Assembly (NCBI GenBank): GCA_009733775.1 | Contig: WOGZ01000069.1 | Span: 62,001 to 126,000 of the forward strand | DNA: 64,000 bases | Direction: 5' to 3' | DNA from: Alectoria sarmentosa | Lineage: Eukaryota; Ascomycota; Lecanoromycetes; Lecanorales; Parmeliaceae | In this document: positions 10,966 through 22,485 of the stretch, in pieces | Position numbering within the stretch: position 1 is the stretch's first letter | Layout: every line of letters begins with the position of its first letter | Translations under genes and position numbers: made by a program | Notes under the pieces: generated by a model | The model's database searches: none | The model's input: the letters and a program-made list of their open reading frames with translations, nothing else | What the model was told of the DNA's origin: nothing

Positions 10966-12849
10966 CCAGACAGAGTCTGCCTCATGAATCTCTGCGCTTT
11001 CCGAATAGGCAGTCGCGAGAGTTATTCCAACCCTTCCCGGACCTGTCTTGCGCAGGGAATGGACGAGAGGGCAGAGATTAGGTACTCAAAGCATTTCCAA
11101 CAGCAAAAACATGATAGATGCTCGATGTTGGCTTGAAACTCTGTGGTCTTTCTTGATCAGTTTCGAGATGCTTGGAAGCCTCTGTTGGGCCTCCAGTTCG
11201 GGTCCAACGGATCCAACGGCACGTTTGCTAAGGCGAGCCAGCTCTTCTTTACCCTTGAACAGGGCTATCTCGCTAACAGAATCAAGTCACCCCTTGTGTA
11301 TATCCATGGTGCAAATGGTGCCGTCACTAAACGACGACAGAATTGAAAAATCTACAATACCTGAGCCGTGAACAGTCATCCATGAGTTGAAATATAAGCT
11401 TCCGCTTTACAGCTACTGATCTCTCAGAGAGTGATTGATTTGGGGCAAAGTATGTAGGGAAATAGGAAGAATATAAAGGCACCTGTCCAGACATCGTCCA
11501 GCTGTGATCCACGCCTCTAGTGTTCACTAAACATCTGACTCGTCATCCAAGTCTTGTAAAGAAGGTCACACACACATGCATGCATCTTCAGAGCTTCAAC
11601 GTCTTTAGTCATGGGTGTGCAGAAGTGCTCCGTTGTTTTCACAAGTAATCTATTCTCTAGCATCACTATCGAGGGCTCCTGACAAGATTTATCGTCTCAA
11701 TGCCAAACATTCATCCGTCCCTCATCAAATTTTGCAGATGTTCTCTCTTCTACTGGCATCGTGATTCTAGCTATATTTATCCTTGGCCATTCTCATCATC
11801 AACAGACATCCTGTTGTTCTCTCCTCGAATCATCCAATTGCTATAGTCGCTTCCGCTCGTCGAGGTTGAGAACGACGACCAACTCTTTCCTGCTGTGCTG
11901 AGCAGAGGGTATTGAGGGAAGTTCCTTACCCATTCCATCTCGAACTTGCGTGAAGGGAGCTACACAGCTTACACCAATTGTACCGAGTCAGGGACAGGAT
12001 AGGCGTGGGGGTGGGGGTTTGGGGGGCAGGGGGAGTTAAGGCGGAGCTTCGTGTATCGCAGTATTTTTGCCAGTAGGTACCTAGTTCATTGGGCAGGTCG
12101 AGGACATGAGGAGCCCGGCTGGGTCTTGTACGAGGGAGCAGTGAGGCTATGGAACCTGTTGGCGATATCAGCTTGCGGGCTTGCATGCGTTGGAAAGGGG
12201 GTTCTGTATCTCATAGGTAGAAGGGTTGTATCTCAGCTCTGCATTGATCTACCTATGTAATACCCTACCCAGGCGGTAGCAACAGCCCAGGCAGTCAATG
12301 GTCAATGGCCACAGTTGCTCCCGCCAGGCTGTCGCCTGTTGCTTTCACATTAGTAGGACCTGATGCATCTGGCCGCACATGTCGGGACACTAGGTAGGAT
12401 GAGAGCAGGATGAGACGAGGCCACCAAGGCAGCTTATCATGTCAATCGCTGGGTTTCTCTCACTCTAAAGTCTACGTAGTGGGAGGCATGGGGCGTTCGG
12501 TAAATCCTTCCGCCAAGGCTCAGGGACTTCTTCATCCTCTCGTAAAAGTAAAGTCTAAATTAGCGTTGATAAGGAAAAGCAGGGAAATAATACTTAAGTT
12601 TGATAGATTAATGAATTAATAATAATCAGCATAAGGTACTAGTACATATGCCCGGTGGTGCCAAGTGATGCTTGCAATTATTGGCTGCATCCATCACGAC
12701 CTTCCTACTCGGACATGATCCTGCATCTTTGTCTCCCTCGTACATTAGCCTACTCAAAACAATCTGTACCTTCAGCACCATCTGCATCATTCTACCTGTC
12801 TCTTCGCCACGTTGGCGACTTTCTTTCATCGTCATGAATTGCCTCCAAC
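10966..12849. other. Intergenic, nothing recognised
   Basis: This 1.9-kb gap lies between the WD40 and GT32 genes. It contains short T/C-rich stretches, a G-run near 12005-12030 and small open frames without recognisable composition or motifs. No RNA gene or repeat is evident. It probably holds a 3' UTR and the GT32 promoter. Confidence 0.45.
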
Positions 12850-14271
12850 ATGATACGAAGAAGACTCCCCTTTTTTCTCAAACTCGTGGCGTGTTTGGGA
12901 GTCGTATGTCTTCTCATCAATCACTTTGCACCCAGCAACACTAGCCCCTTCCACACCCTCTCCCAAGCAATTTCATCCAGGTCTGCCACCCTTGTTGGCC
13001 AAGAGATACCCAAAAAGGTCTGGCAGACATGGCATACGTCTGCCATCCTTCTAGACGACGAGGAGAGAGAACGAGCCCGCACGTGGCAGGAGAAGAATCC
13101 TCACTATCGATACGAATTGCTCACTGATCATGGCGCTGAGAGCTATGTACACGATCATTTTGCCGCTGACCCTCTGATTCGAGATACATTCCTGAACCTC
13201 ACCGACAAAATTCTCCGCGCCGACTTCATGCGCTACCTTGTCCTCGCCGCAGAAGGCGGTGTCTATGCAGATTTAGACGTTGTTTGCCACGAGCCTATCG
13301 ACACGTGGATTCCTCCAGCCTTCCAGGGCAAGGCTGGCGTTGTCCTCGGCGTCGAAAGTGACCGCTTGCCCGTGCCGAACGATGCGAATCTTTACTATGA
13401 CTACAGGAAATATATCTGGGGCATCAATAATTGGACTTTCATGTGCAAGCCCGGTCACCCGTTTATGCGATTTGTTGCTGAGTCGGTCGCGAGGAACCTC
13501 CTCGAGATGGCCCGGAAGCAGTACAGAACCCTTGCAACGATGAAACTTTCATACAAGGAGGTTATCGACTCGACTGGGCCCAGGGCATTCACCGATGCGC
13601 TTTTTGCTTATGCATCCCGCGTGACAGGCAAAAAGTTTACGTACAAGGACGCGACTATGTTGGAAGAGCCTAAGCTAATAGATGATATACTCATTTTACC
13701 CATCAGAGCAATGAGCACTGCCGAAGCTGAACGCGAGGGTGTCGAAGGAGCCCATTCTCAAAACTGGCCTGCTGTGGTTTTTCACTGGTCTGTGGGGTCT
13801 TGGAAGAGTAATCATTTCCAACGCCCGGAGGATAAGGTAGCGGCTGAGGCAGAGGCCAATGCCCAAGTGGAGGATATCCCAGCAGTGGATAATAACTTAG
13901 CGGTGGATGAAAACCCAACAGTGGAGGAAGTCAAAGCTGCGGAAGCGATCCCGGCAGCAGAAATGTTTCCCCCAATTGAAGAAAATCGAGAGGTAGAAGT
14001 GGACCAAGCAGTGGAAATAGTGCAAGCACTGGACGGAACCCAAGCTGTGGAAGGGGATGAAATAGTTGAAGCGGAGGTACATGTTGAAGGGAATCCATCA
14101 GTCGAAGGGAATCCACCATTTGAAGGAAATCCATCGGTCCAAGAAAGTCCACCAATCCAAGAAAATCCACTGATAGAAGGAAATTCACCAGTCCAAGGAA
14201 ATCCACCCATAGAAGGCAATTCACCAGTCGAGGGTGATCCGCCAGTGGTTGCGGACTTGCCAGCGCAATGA
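12850..14271 (+). CDS. GT32 (OCH1-like) glycosyltransferase with hexapeptide-repeat tail
   Basis: An intronless frame of 473 residues. Residues 7-24 form a hydrophobic signal anchor, so this is a type II membrane protein, probably of the Golgi. The catalytic part begins at IPKKVWQTWHT (about residue 54) and contains the DXD sugar-nucleotide motif in GGVYADLDVV (Asp141, Asp143), as in family GT32 with OCH1-type mannosyltransferases. The domain ends near residue 330 at VVFHWSVGSWKSNHF. From residue 340 to 465 the chain consists of 21 six-residue repeats, mostly of the form V/I-E-x-x-P-x, which is unusual for the family and probably disordered. Donor and acceptor sugars cannot be deduced. Confidence 0.88.
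   Translation: MIRRRLPFFLKLVACLGVVCLLINHFAPSNTSPFHTLSQAISSRSATLVGQEIPKKVWQTWHTSAILLDDEERERARTWQEKNPHYRYELLTDHGAESYVHDHFAADPLIRDTFLNLTDKILRADFMRYLVLAAEGGVYADLDVVCHEPIDTWIPPAFQGKAGVVLGVESDRLPVPNDANLYYDYRKYIWGINNWTFMCKPGHPFMRFVAESVARNLLEMARKQYRTLATMKLSYKEVIDSTGPRAFTDALFAYASRVTGKKFTYKDATMLEEPKLIDDILILPIRAMSTAEAEREGVEGAHSQNWPAVVFHWSVGSWKSNHFQRPEDKVAAEAEANAQVEDIPAVDNNLAVDENPTVEEVKAAEAIPAAEMFPPIEENREVEVDQAVEIVQALDGTQAVEGDEIVEAEVHVEGNPSVEGNPPFEGNPSVQESPPIQENPLIEGNSPVQGNPPIEGNSPVEGDPPVVADLPAQ
13867..14244 (+). repeat. 21 x 18-bp coding minisatellite
   Basis: The 3' part of the GT32 gene is 378 bp of in-frame 18-bp units, each encoding a hexapeptide. The first half is degenerate (VEDIPA, VDNNLA, VDENPT) and the last nine units, from 14083 to 14244, are much more alike (VEGNPS, VEGNPP, IEGNSP). 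The gradient suggests recent expansion at the 3' end. Unit length is a multiple of three, so copy-number change keeps the frame. Confidence 0.85.
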
Positions 14272-15341
14272 GCAATATATCGACACAGTTTGTCTTCACT
14301 GGTGATGCATCTGACTACGCTCTGACGGCCCCATCCACCCCAAGATATTTCCATGGGTCAAACATTGTACTCAGAATACCCCTTGCCACAGAGGTGCTCA
14401 TATGTTACAATAGTCATCGTGTATGATGGTTTTGGAAGTGCAATATCGCCCTCTTGATGAGCATTCCTTGACTGAGTGATAACATAGCTCACATCCGGAA
14501 GCTTATGTATATTGTTTCAGGTCCTCAGATTCTCCTACAACGCCAAGTGTAATAATAATCATATTGAAGACACTTCAAGTATTTCTCGATTACTCCATCG
14601 GTCACGCCTGGACTTCAGCTCACTGCATACAATTCTTCAATAAATCCTTCAAATTTGGGTCTCGGAGCAGCCCAGAACGCTTTCTTTTGCATACTCCATT
14701 CCGAGAAAGACAACATCTTGGCAGGTAATCGTTAGTTCACGGTATCATGGAGATATTACTTCCGGCTTATTCTGATAATATGATACTTTCAAGACGTCCA
14801 CCAACGTCGGAATTGGGATTGATGCCTATATGGTCAAACTCTGGGATCTTCGATCAACAGTGTCAACGACATAGTTTCCTACTTTCACTACTCTCTTTCG
14901 TTACATTTTGGCGCAGGGAACGACACAGTGAGCTCTGGCAAGCTATTTTTCACATTGGTGCGGACGTCCAAACTCCGCATTTCAGCCTTTATTTCGCTAC
15001 CAGAACACATCCGCAATGTCTCATGTCATCGTCATCATTGGTGCCTCCAAAGGCTTTAGTAAAAGGCCTCGGTAACATGCCCCCTAAAGCCCTCGCTCGA
15101 TAAACAATTATTTGGCATGTGGTTGACTTTTGCATATGGCCGAGTAGCACGATAGAGGCGGGTATTCGAAGACGATGCATTGAGGTTCGTAAGTAGAGCA
15201 ATCGAAGCCCCATCGTTACTGCTGCCTAATGATATCTATAGTAATTGGCCACTTCTGACATGAAATCAAAATGAAGATCATCACCTCCCCAGCCTACTGA
15301 ATTCCGAAATTTCCTCCCTTCAACTTCTGCGTGCGCTTCCC
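14272..15341. other. Intergenic, convergent gene ends
   Basis: This 1.07-kb gap lies between the convergent GT32 and FSH hydrolase genes. An open frame of 118 codons at 14747-15103 has no recognisable features. I see nothing else. Confidence 0.45.
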
Positions 15342-16179
15342 TCACTGATACATTGCTCGATTGACTACCCAATCCAGTGCAGCGGTCAAGTCCTCCATCG
15401 CCTCTTGTCCTCTTGGCACAACATGAGCACCTTTATGATCATACACCTTAGTCTCCCGCGGATTGCATAGGGTCACGATCACCTTTGAGAATTCACGATA
15501 AGCGTCACTTCGCCCTATGATATGAGCGGTGGGAATCTCGATCCTCGCGGAATGCGTATCTCCGTGCATCTTGACCGGTATCACATCCTTTCCAGCGGCA
15601 AGGGCGGAGACGTCGAATGGTGGCGTACCGCCAATGAAAATGGCGAAGCTGAATGTGACGTTGGGTGATTGGTACAGCAGGAAAGACGCAGCAACCTCGG
15701 CTCCTTGTGAAAAACCCAATATGCCTTCGAAAGGTCCGTCCTCCTCCACTATTTCGTCGAGATACTCGTGGGCTCGGAGCAGTTGTGACGCACTGGGGTT
15801 GATCTCATAGAAGCATCGGTACGGAGGCGAATATAGCTCACGAACATCTATCCCATGAACAATCAGCATTCGCTAGGTATTCCAAAATCCGTGCATGATG
15901 GGGCTCCGAGCCTTCGACAGACTTGCCAGTTGTAGGTGTTGTGTCTACTTCGCCATCGGGGTACACGAATTCGTACTCTCCAAAGTTCATCTCGAGCTCG
16001 CCTGTGGAGGCGTCAACGAGATTCTGGCAAAAGGACAGTTCTAACATGAGTACTCACGAAGCAGCTGCACCATCGCCTGGGTTCAGATCAGCCAACGATG
16101 TTCCAAGAGTCCAATGTTCTTCCAAACTGACTGAGCCGCTAATCCCTAGGCCGTGGACGCACAGAATCTTTGGCTTCAT
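15342..16179 (-). CDS. FSH-family serine hydrolase (alpha/beta hydrolase)
   Basis: The gene starts at MKPKILCVHGLG (16179), a typical first strand and oxyanion region of the FSH1 family. The main exon, ending at the stop in 15342, carries EEDGPFEGILGFSQGAEVAA with the nucleophilic Ser in GFSQG, an Asp in GRSDAY and the His in KGAHVVPR. A middle exon with EFVYPDGEVDTTP lies at about 15910-16023 or slightly longer. At least two introns are needed; the one near 15860-15920 and the first one (donor at about 16131) have several possible borders, and a small frameshift in the first 150 bp cannot be excluded. FSH proteins hydrolyse esters or thioesters; some, such as LovG, release polyketides from a synthase. 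The nearest synthase here is 7.6 kb downstream across an AT-rich block. Confidence 0.8.
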
Positions 16180-16353
16180 CTTGAATCTTGTCGCACCTTT
16201 TCTCACGTGGACTTGACTGGGATTTGGAATCGCTTTGAAGGACAGTTTTTCAATCCGGGGCCTCGGGCCCTATATTAGTATCCGATTACCGCCCAGACGT
16301 AAACCAATCCTCTGCAATCTGTCACCTTCGGCCGAGACATAACCAAATCCAAG

Positions 16354-16620
16354 GGGGTGTCAAAAGTCACCGGATTCCGAGGTTTACCCAGCCTCGGGGG
16401 CTGCAAAATAACCTGGACTGAGGCCCGCGAAAATCGCAAAATATTTTTTGTATCAACTTTTATAACTCGACAACGAAAGCCTTAATCACAAAACTCTTGA
16501 CTTGTGAATTATTCTAGTCGATTAATTGTAGAATGCTCTAACCAAAAGTATAAGCGTACGTTGAGCGATTCAACAATTATCCTACTTCAAACATCGAAAT
16601 CCGGTGACTTTTGACACCCC
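16354..16620. mobile_element. 267-bp MITE with 27-bp terminal inverted repeats
   Basis: The left end at 16354-16380 and the right end at 16594-16620 are inverted copies of ggggtgtcaaaagtcaccgg plus seven more bases, with one mismatch (C/T). The 215-bp interior is AT-rich and non-coding. No clear target duplication is visible in the flanks (ccaag on the left, tttga on the right). Size and ends fit a non-autonomous DNA element. It marks the edge of the large AT-rich block. Confidence 0.8.
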
Positions 16621-17190
16621 TTTGATCCTCTTCTGAAAGAAATCTGCTACTCGGCGCTTATCGGGATATCCGGCTCATGTTTAGATATTCTGAATGCCGG
16701 CCCGCTCCATTAAACATCATTTCGGGTGGGAAAGATTCGATACGGACGCCGTTGTTGAGGCTTAATGCCTGTATGCCGGTATGCCGGTATGCCGGTTGAC
16801 GTGCAGGAAAGGCCGCTAAAGATAGAAAAACAAGCATTCGGCATCCATCTCCCTTTAGCCTCTGCGTCTACTTTACATTCTACATGCAAAAATGGAGAAG
16901 TGAAGACCTGCGGATGAAGAGTGGATATTGCAAAGAGTTGACTGATTGGTATCTACGATGGGAATCACGCATGGGGACAGCACCCCACTTTACACAGCCG
17001 AACCATACCTGTTAAAAGGGGTCACAGCTCGGCAGGGGTACACTTAAAGCCGACGAAGGTTCGGCCTTTGCATATGGGGCTCACAGCTTGGCAGGGGTGC
17101 AGGCATATTCTGAGTATATGCGACTCAGTAAAGGTACACGGATACGCTCAGCATATGCATCAACCCCATCAGAAGTAGGATTTTTTTCGG
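16621..17190. other. Transition zone with short repeats
   Basis: No gene is seen. There are four tandem 8-bp units (tgccggta type) at 16766-16797 and a 24-25-bp direct repeat, ggggtcacagctcggcagggg at 17018-17041 and its near copy at 17076-17100. GC content is still normal here, and it collapses after 17200. Confidence 0.6.
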
Positions 17191-18175
17191 GGGTGTCAAA
17201 TATCATAACAGTTTCAGATCTTCGTGAATCGTGATCCTTTATCCTTTTTTTGAAAAACTAAACATCCTCGCTCAATTCGAAAACATATATTTAATATATA
17301 TTAATTAATTTATTTTTTTCGTTTCCAGAATTAAATATTTTTATAAATTTAATTTAAATTTTTTTTTTATATACGCTTAAAATATTTTTAAAATATATTT
17401 AATATAATTTATTAAATAATTTTAAAATCTTCGCTTAATTCGAAAACGTTTTAATAATATATATTTAATATTTATTTAACATAATTTTAATACAATTTAA
17501 TACAATTTATACTTTTAAAAAAAATTATAAATTTCTTTTTTAAATCGAATATTTATATTTTCGAGATTTTTAAATTTAATTAAAATTTTAATAAAAAATA
17601 AAGTTAAATATATTTAATATATATTTATATCGAGTTTTTATTAAATTATAATTTATTATATATATTAAACGTATTCGATTTTATTTTAATAAAATATAAA
17701 TATATATTAAATATATATTTATATTTTCGACGAGTTTTAAAAATTTCGAAAATATTATTATTTTATTTAAAAAAATATATAAAAAATATACGTAATATAT
17801 TTAATAATTATTATAATTAAAAATTACACGTTTAAATTAAAATTGCATTTATATATAATTTAAATAAAATTTATATTATAAAAAATAATAATAATATAAT
17901 ATATTAAGTATTTAAAATATTTCATTTAAATTTAATCAAGTTTTAATATAAAATTAAATATATCGACTCGTTAAATACGTCGAATTTTTAAATAAGATTT
18001 AAAATCGTAATAATTACAATTTACGATTTTTTGTTCAATAATAATATCGTGAATTTTTTTAATAATTTTTTAATAATTTTTAAATAATATAATCGATATC
18101 ATTTTAATTTAAATTATATAAAAATAATAAATTCTTTTCAATTTATTAATTATACGAATATTTTAATATTTTCTT

Positions 18176-18649
18176 TATCACGAAGTAATTTCAAGAAAAT
18201 AAATTTATTCGAGAATTTCGTTAATCGTTAAATCAAAAAATCAATTTTATATTAATCAAATGTGATTTATTTTATTATTTACGTTCTTAAAACGATAAAA
18301 TCGTTTTTTAAATTATAAAATTAAAATCATAACATTATTCTTTTCTTAAAAGTTTTATTCGCGAAATTCAATTTTTTATTAAATAATCGCTCTCATTTAT
18401 ACGATCGAATTTTACGATTTTAAAATATAAATTCAAAATTCTCGTCGATAAAATCGAATTTAAAATCTTAAATCTTTTAATATAAAATTATGTCACGAAG
18501 TGATTTCAAAAAAATAAGTTTATTTAAAAATTTCGTTAATCGTTAAATTAAAAAATTAATTTTATATTAATCAAATATAATTTATTTTATTATTTACGTC
18601 TTTAAAACGATAAAATCGTTTTTTAAACTATAAAGTTAAAATTATAACA
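18176..18649. mobile_element. 474-bp miniature LTR element (TRIM-like)
   Basis: Two 159-bp direct repeats, 18176-18334 and 18491-18649, flank a 156-bp interior. The right copy begins tgtcacgaag and ends ataaca, the TG...CA ends of an LTR; the left begins tatcacgaag, a G to A change. The copies differ mainly by C/T and G/A transitions. The bases tctt stand just outside both ends (18172-18175 and 18650-18653), a possible 4-bp target duplication, although chance matches are likely in AT-rich DNA. Size and layout fit terminal-repeat retrotransposons in miniature, which carry no genes. Confidence 0.65.
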
Positions 18650-20597
18650 TCTTTATTAATATTATTATTAACGACGCGAATTATTATCTCGATACATATT
18701 ATTCGAAATTTAATTATTAAAAATAATTTAACTTAAAAATACGATATTTAAATAATTTTTATATTTTAATAAAGTTTTTACTATTACGTTTTTCTAAATT
18801 CGTTAATTAATATAGTTAAAATAAAATAAATAAAATAGTTATAATATTAAAATCGATATAAAATTAAATTATATAAATATATTAAATAAAACAATTAAAT
18901 AAAAAGAAAATATAAATATTAAAAAAAACATTTTAAATAAATATAAATTATTTTATTAAAATACGTTAAACTTAATTAAATAATGTTAAAAAAATGTAAT
19001 TTAAAAAATATTAATTTTATAAAAATATTAAATACGTTAATAACAATTAAAGTTAAAATTAAAATTACGTCGTTTATCGCATTAAATCGACGATATTATT
19101 ACATAAATCTAATTTATATAAAATTGAAAGTAAAGATATTTTATATATACTTTCAAGTAATTATTTAACGTAAATCGAATAATTTAAACGTATAAACTTA
19201 TATTTATTTAACGTATATTTCTTTAAATCGAATTATCGTTTTATGAAGATTTTCGCGAAATTTTTAAACTTAATAAAATTAAAATAAAGTAAGTTTTCTT
19301 AAATTTTTTATATAAAATAAAAATATTAAACAATTTTAAATCGTCGAATAACGAGATTTTTAAATCATTTTTTAATAATAATATTTAATTAATTAATAAT
19401 CTTTTTTAATTGTTATCAAAATTACGTTTATCGTATTTAAATATATATTATTTATTAAATTATGATTTATAGTTAAAAATAAATAAATATAATTTCGTTT
19501 TTTTATATATATTAATATCGTAATACTTTATTTACGTTCTTTAATATATTCGTTATTTTTTTTACTTTTATTTCGTCGTCGAGATAATTGTTATATAATT
19601 TTTATCTTTTTATTTTTTTTTATATAACAATTTTTTTATAACATTTTCTCGTATAACATTTTTTTAAAATAATAATAAGTTTTATAATAATAATAAATTC
19701 TATAATAATAATAAATTTTATAATAATAATAAGTTTTATAATCTCAAAAAAATCGTTAATAACGATTATATACTTTTAATTCATTATTTAATTAATCGTA
19801 ATTTTTTATATCGCTATCGTAATATTTATTTAATTTTAAATAATTCGCGTTAAATAAATTTTTTAAAAGTTTATTAAAAAATATATTTTATTTTATTTTT
19901 CGATTTTAAAAGTCGATTTAAAGATTTAATTATAGTCGATTTATTAATATATAAAAGTTCGTTTATAAAAACGTTAATAATTATACGCTTAAATAACGCA
20001 TCGTTATTTTTATATTTTCGATAAAAAAACTTTTCAAATAATTAATAAAAGTAAATGTTTTTAAATTTTAATAATTTAATCGTTTTTAATATAAAATACT
20101 TTATTATATACGTGTAAATTAATTTTATTATTATAATAAATTATTTAATATATAACTTTATATTATAATTAATAATGTTAAAATAAAATAATAATATCAA
20201 ATTTAAAATATACGACGATATTTAAATAAAGAAATTTCGAAAAATAAACTTTTTAACTTACATTAATATTCGAATTTTTAATTTTATTTAATTTAATATT
20301 ATAATTTTAAAGCTCGTTTATATATATTAAATAAATTATATTAATAGCAATTTTAAAATTACTTATATATAAATTAATATATACGTTATTAAAATTATAT
20401 ATTACGCGAAATATTAATAAATAAATTATTAATTAATTTTCGATAATATTTTAAACTTTTTATATTAAACTTTTTTTACGTATTAATATTTAAAATTTAA
20501 ATTTAAATATAATCGTGATTATAAATAAAATTTTTTACTCGAAAAATTTATTTATTTAAACTTTATCGACTTTAATGCGCTAAAAAATCGCTTTAAA

Positions 20598-22485
20598 TGT
20601 TAAAAATAAGTTTTATATGTGAAATAAATGTATATATGTAATGTGTATATATGAATAATATAAAAATATAGATAATATGCGGGTAAAAAGATTTTGCAAT
20701 ATTAAAACGTTAAATTTAATAAAAACGTCAAATATATTAATAAAAGAATTCATAATAAATATTATCAAATAAAAAAAAATGATAGCGATTTCGTTGTAAA
20801 AATATGTGAGAAACGTTATATACGATAATCTTGCTTTTTTTTATATGTTTTCATAATCGTCATCGAAATCATAATCATTTTTCTTTTATGTCGATAACGA
20901 TATTTTGCGACTTAATATAGAATAATTATGTGATATCGATTCATTATGCTTAACGTATATAATTTATTCATGTGAATTTATAAAATAAATCTATTATAAG
21001 TTTTATAATAATCTTTATTATTAAAACGTAATAAAATCACGAAATCGAAAGAATTATTGATTATTAAATTGAGAAACTCTTTGATTATAAATTTAATTAA
21101 ATTATCGATTTGATATAAAATTGTTGAAATAAAAGTTTTTCTTTCGAAAATACTAATACGTTTTATATCAAACATGTTTTTTGATTTTTAATTGTTCGAT
21201 AAATTCTTATATTTCAATAACTGCGTGAAACGAAATAAGATTTATTCGAAATTACGTCTCGAAATGAATATATGCAATAATAATTCGTTTATTATTAGAT
21301 TTATTATCATAACGTATAAAACGAAGAATTTCGTATAAAAACTTTATAAAGTCTCATTTAGCGACGACATCGACGCGTGTATAATGTGTTTATTTCAACT
21401 GCTAAAATATAAGAATTAACGATAATTTAAAACATTATCTCAAAGCATTAATTTAAGTTTATATATTTAATGTCTTATAAAGTATAATCTTATTTATAAA
21501 ATCGAATTTTATTTCGTATCAAGCTTTAATTGCGTCTTTAAATTATAAATTTAAATTTAATTAAATCAATCGATGATCACGTAATTCGACGATTTAATGA
21601 ATTCGATTTATATATATATAAACATTATTTAATGCGAAATCGACTGTTTTTAATTCATTTTCCTTTCAACGATTTATTATAATCTCATTTATATGTAAAT
21701 ATTTTTCGAAATGCGAAATAACATAATATGAGAAAGAAAAGCCTTGATTTGTTATTATAAAAAATTGCGATGTAATAAAAAGAGTTCGTGCAAAACGTGC
21801 ACGTCGAGAAATTACAATTTAATTATTATCAAGACCAAATCTGATTTTTATGATTATTGCAACAATTTGATTAATTGCGTTATTAATTGATATCTTGATT
21901 ACAACGACAATTATAATTTATAAAAATGTAATTTATTTCGTATTAAAATCTAACATAAAATTTAAATTAAGTTGATGTGTAAAATAAATAATAGATCGCT
22001 TTTATTTCGATGAAATAAAATTATTATTATTCGTAATATTCGAAATTATAAAAATAGAAATAATCGTAAAATTACGTTTAAGAGATATCGTAGATTTTAT
22101 TAAAAGATTCGATATAAAACGAGAATTATAAGATTCGTATAGATGCTAAACGAGGCGAAATAAACGTCTTAAAAAAGATAAAAATATTACACTTTATAAA
22201 AATGAGCCTTTTTATAAATTTCTTCGATAATGAATATTTTAATAACTTTTAAATAATGTAAACAATCAGATGAACGAATAAATTTAATAAACTTTTATAA
22301 AATAATCTTCAAATGTTATTATTATTGTTAAAGATAAGTTTTATATGTGAAATAAATGTATATGTATAATGTGTATATATGAATGATGTAAAAATATAGA
22401 TAATATGCGAGCAAAAAGACTTTGCAATGTTAAAACGCTAAGTTTAATAAAAACGTCAAACATGTTAGTGAAGAAATTCGTAACA
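20598..22485. mobile_element. 1.9-kb LTR retroelement, nested and less degraded
   Basis: Two 160-bp direct repeats, 20598-20757 and 22326-22485, begin tgtta; the right copy ends taaca, so the ends form a short inverted repeat as in LTRs. The 5 bp on each outer side are both ttaaa (20593-20597 and 22486-22490), an exact target duplication. The 1568-bp interior is visibly richer in G and C than the surrounding block, so it probably arrived later. One open frame of 65 codons lies inside on the minus strand (20978-21175); no protease, reverse transcriptase or integrase motif is recognisable. It is either a non-autonomous element or a deleted one. Confidence 0.75.

Noticed and set aside
16041..16057. 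17-bp intron in the FSH hydrolase
   Set aside because: It would repair the frame and has gtgagt and ttag ends, but it is far too short to be spliced; an alternative junction or a frameshift is more likely.
18983..21175. Small frames in the AT-rich block as genes
   Set aside because: They consist almost only of Ile, Lys, Asn, Leu and Phe, as expected of AT-rich DNA; no motif supports them. The one inside the LTR element is mentioned only as a remnant.
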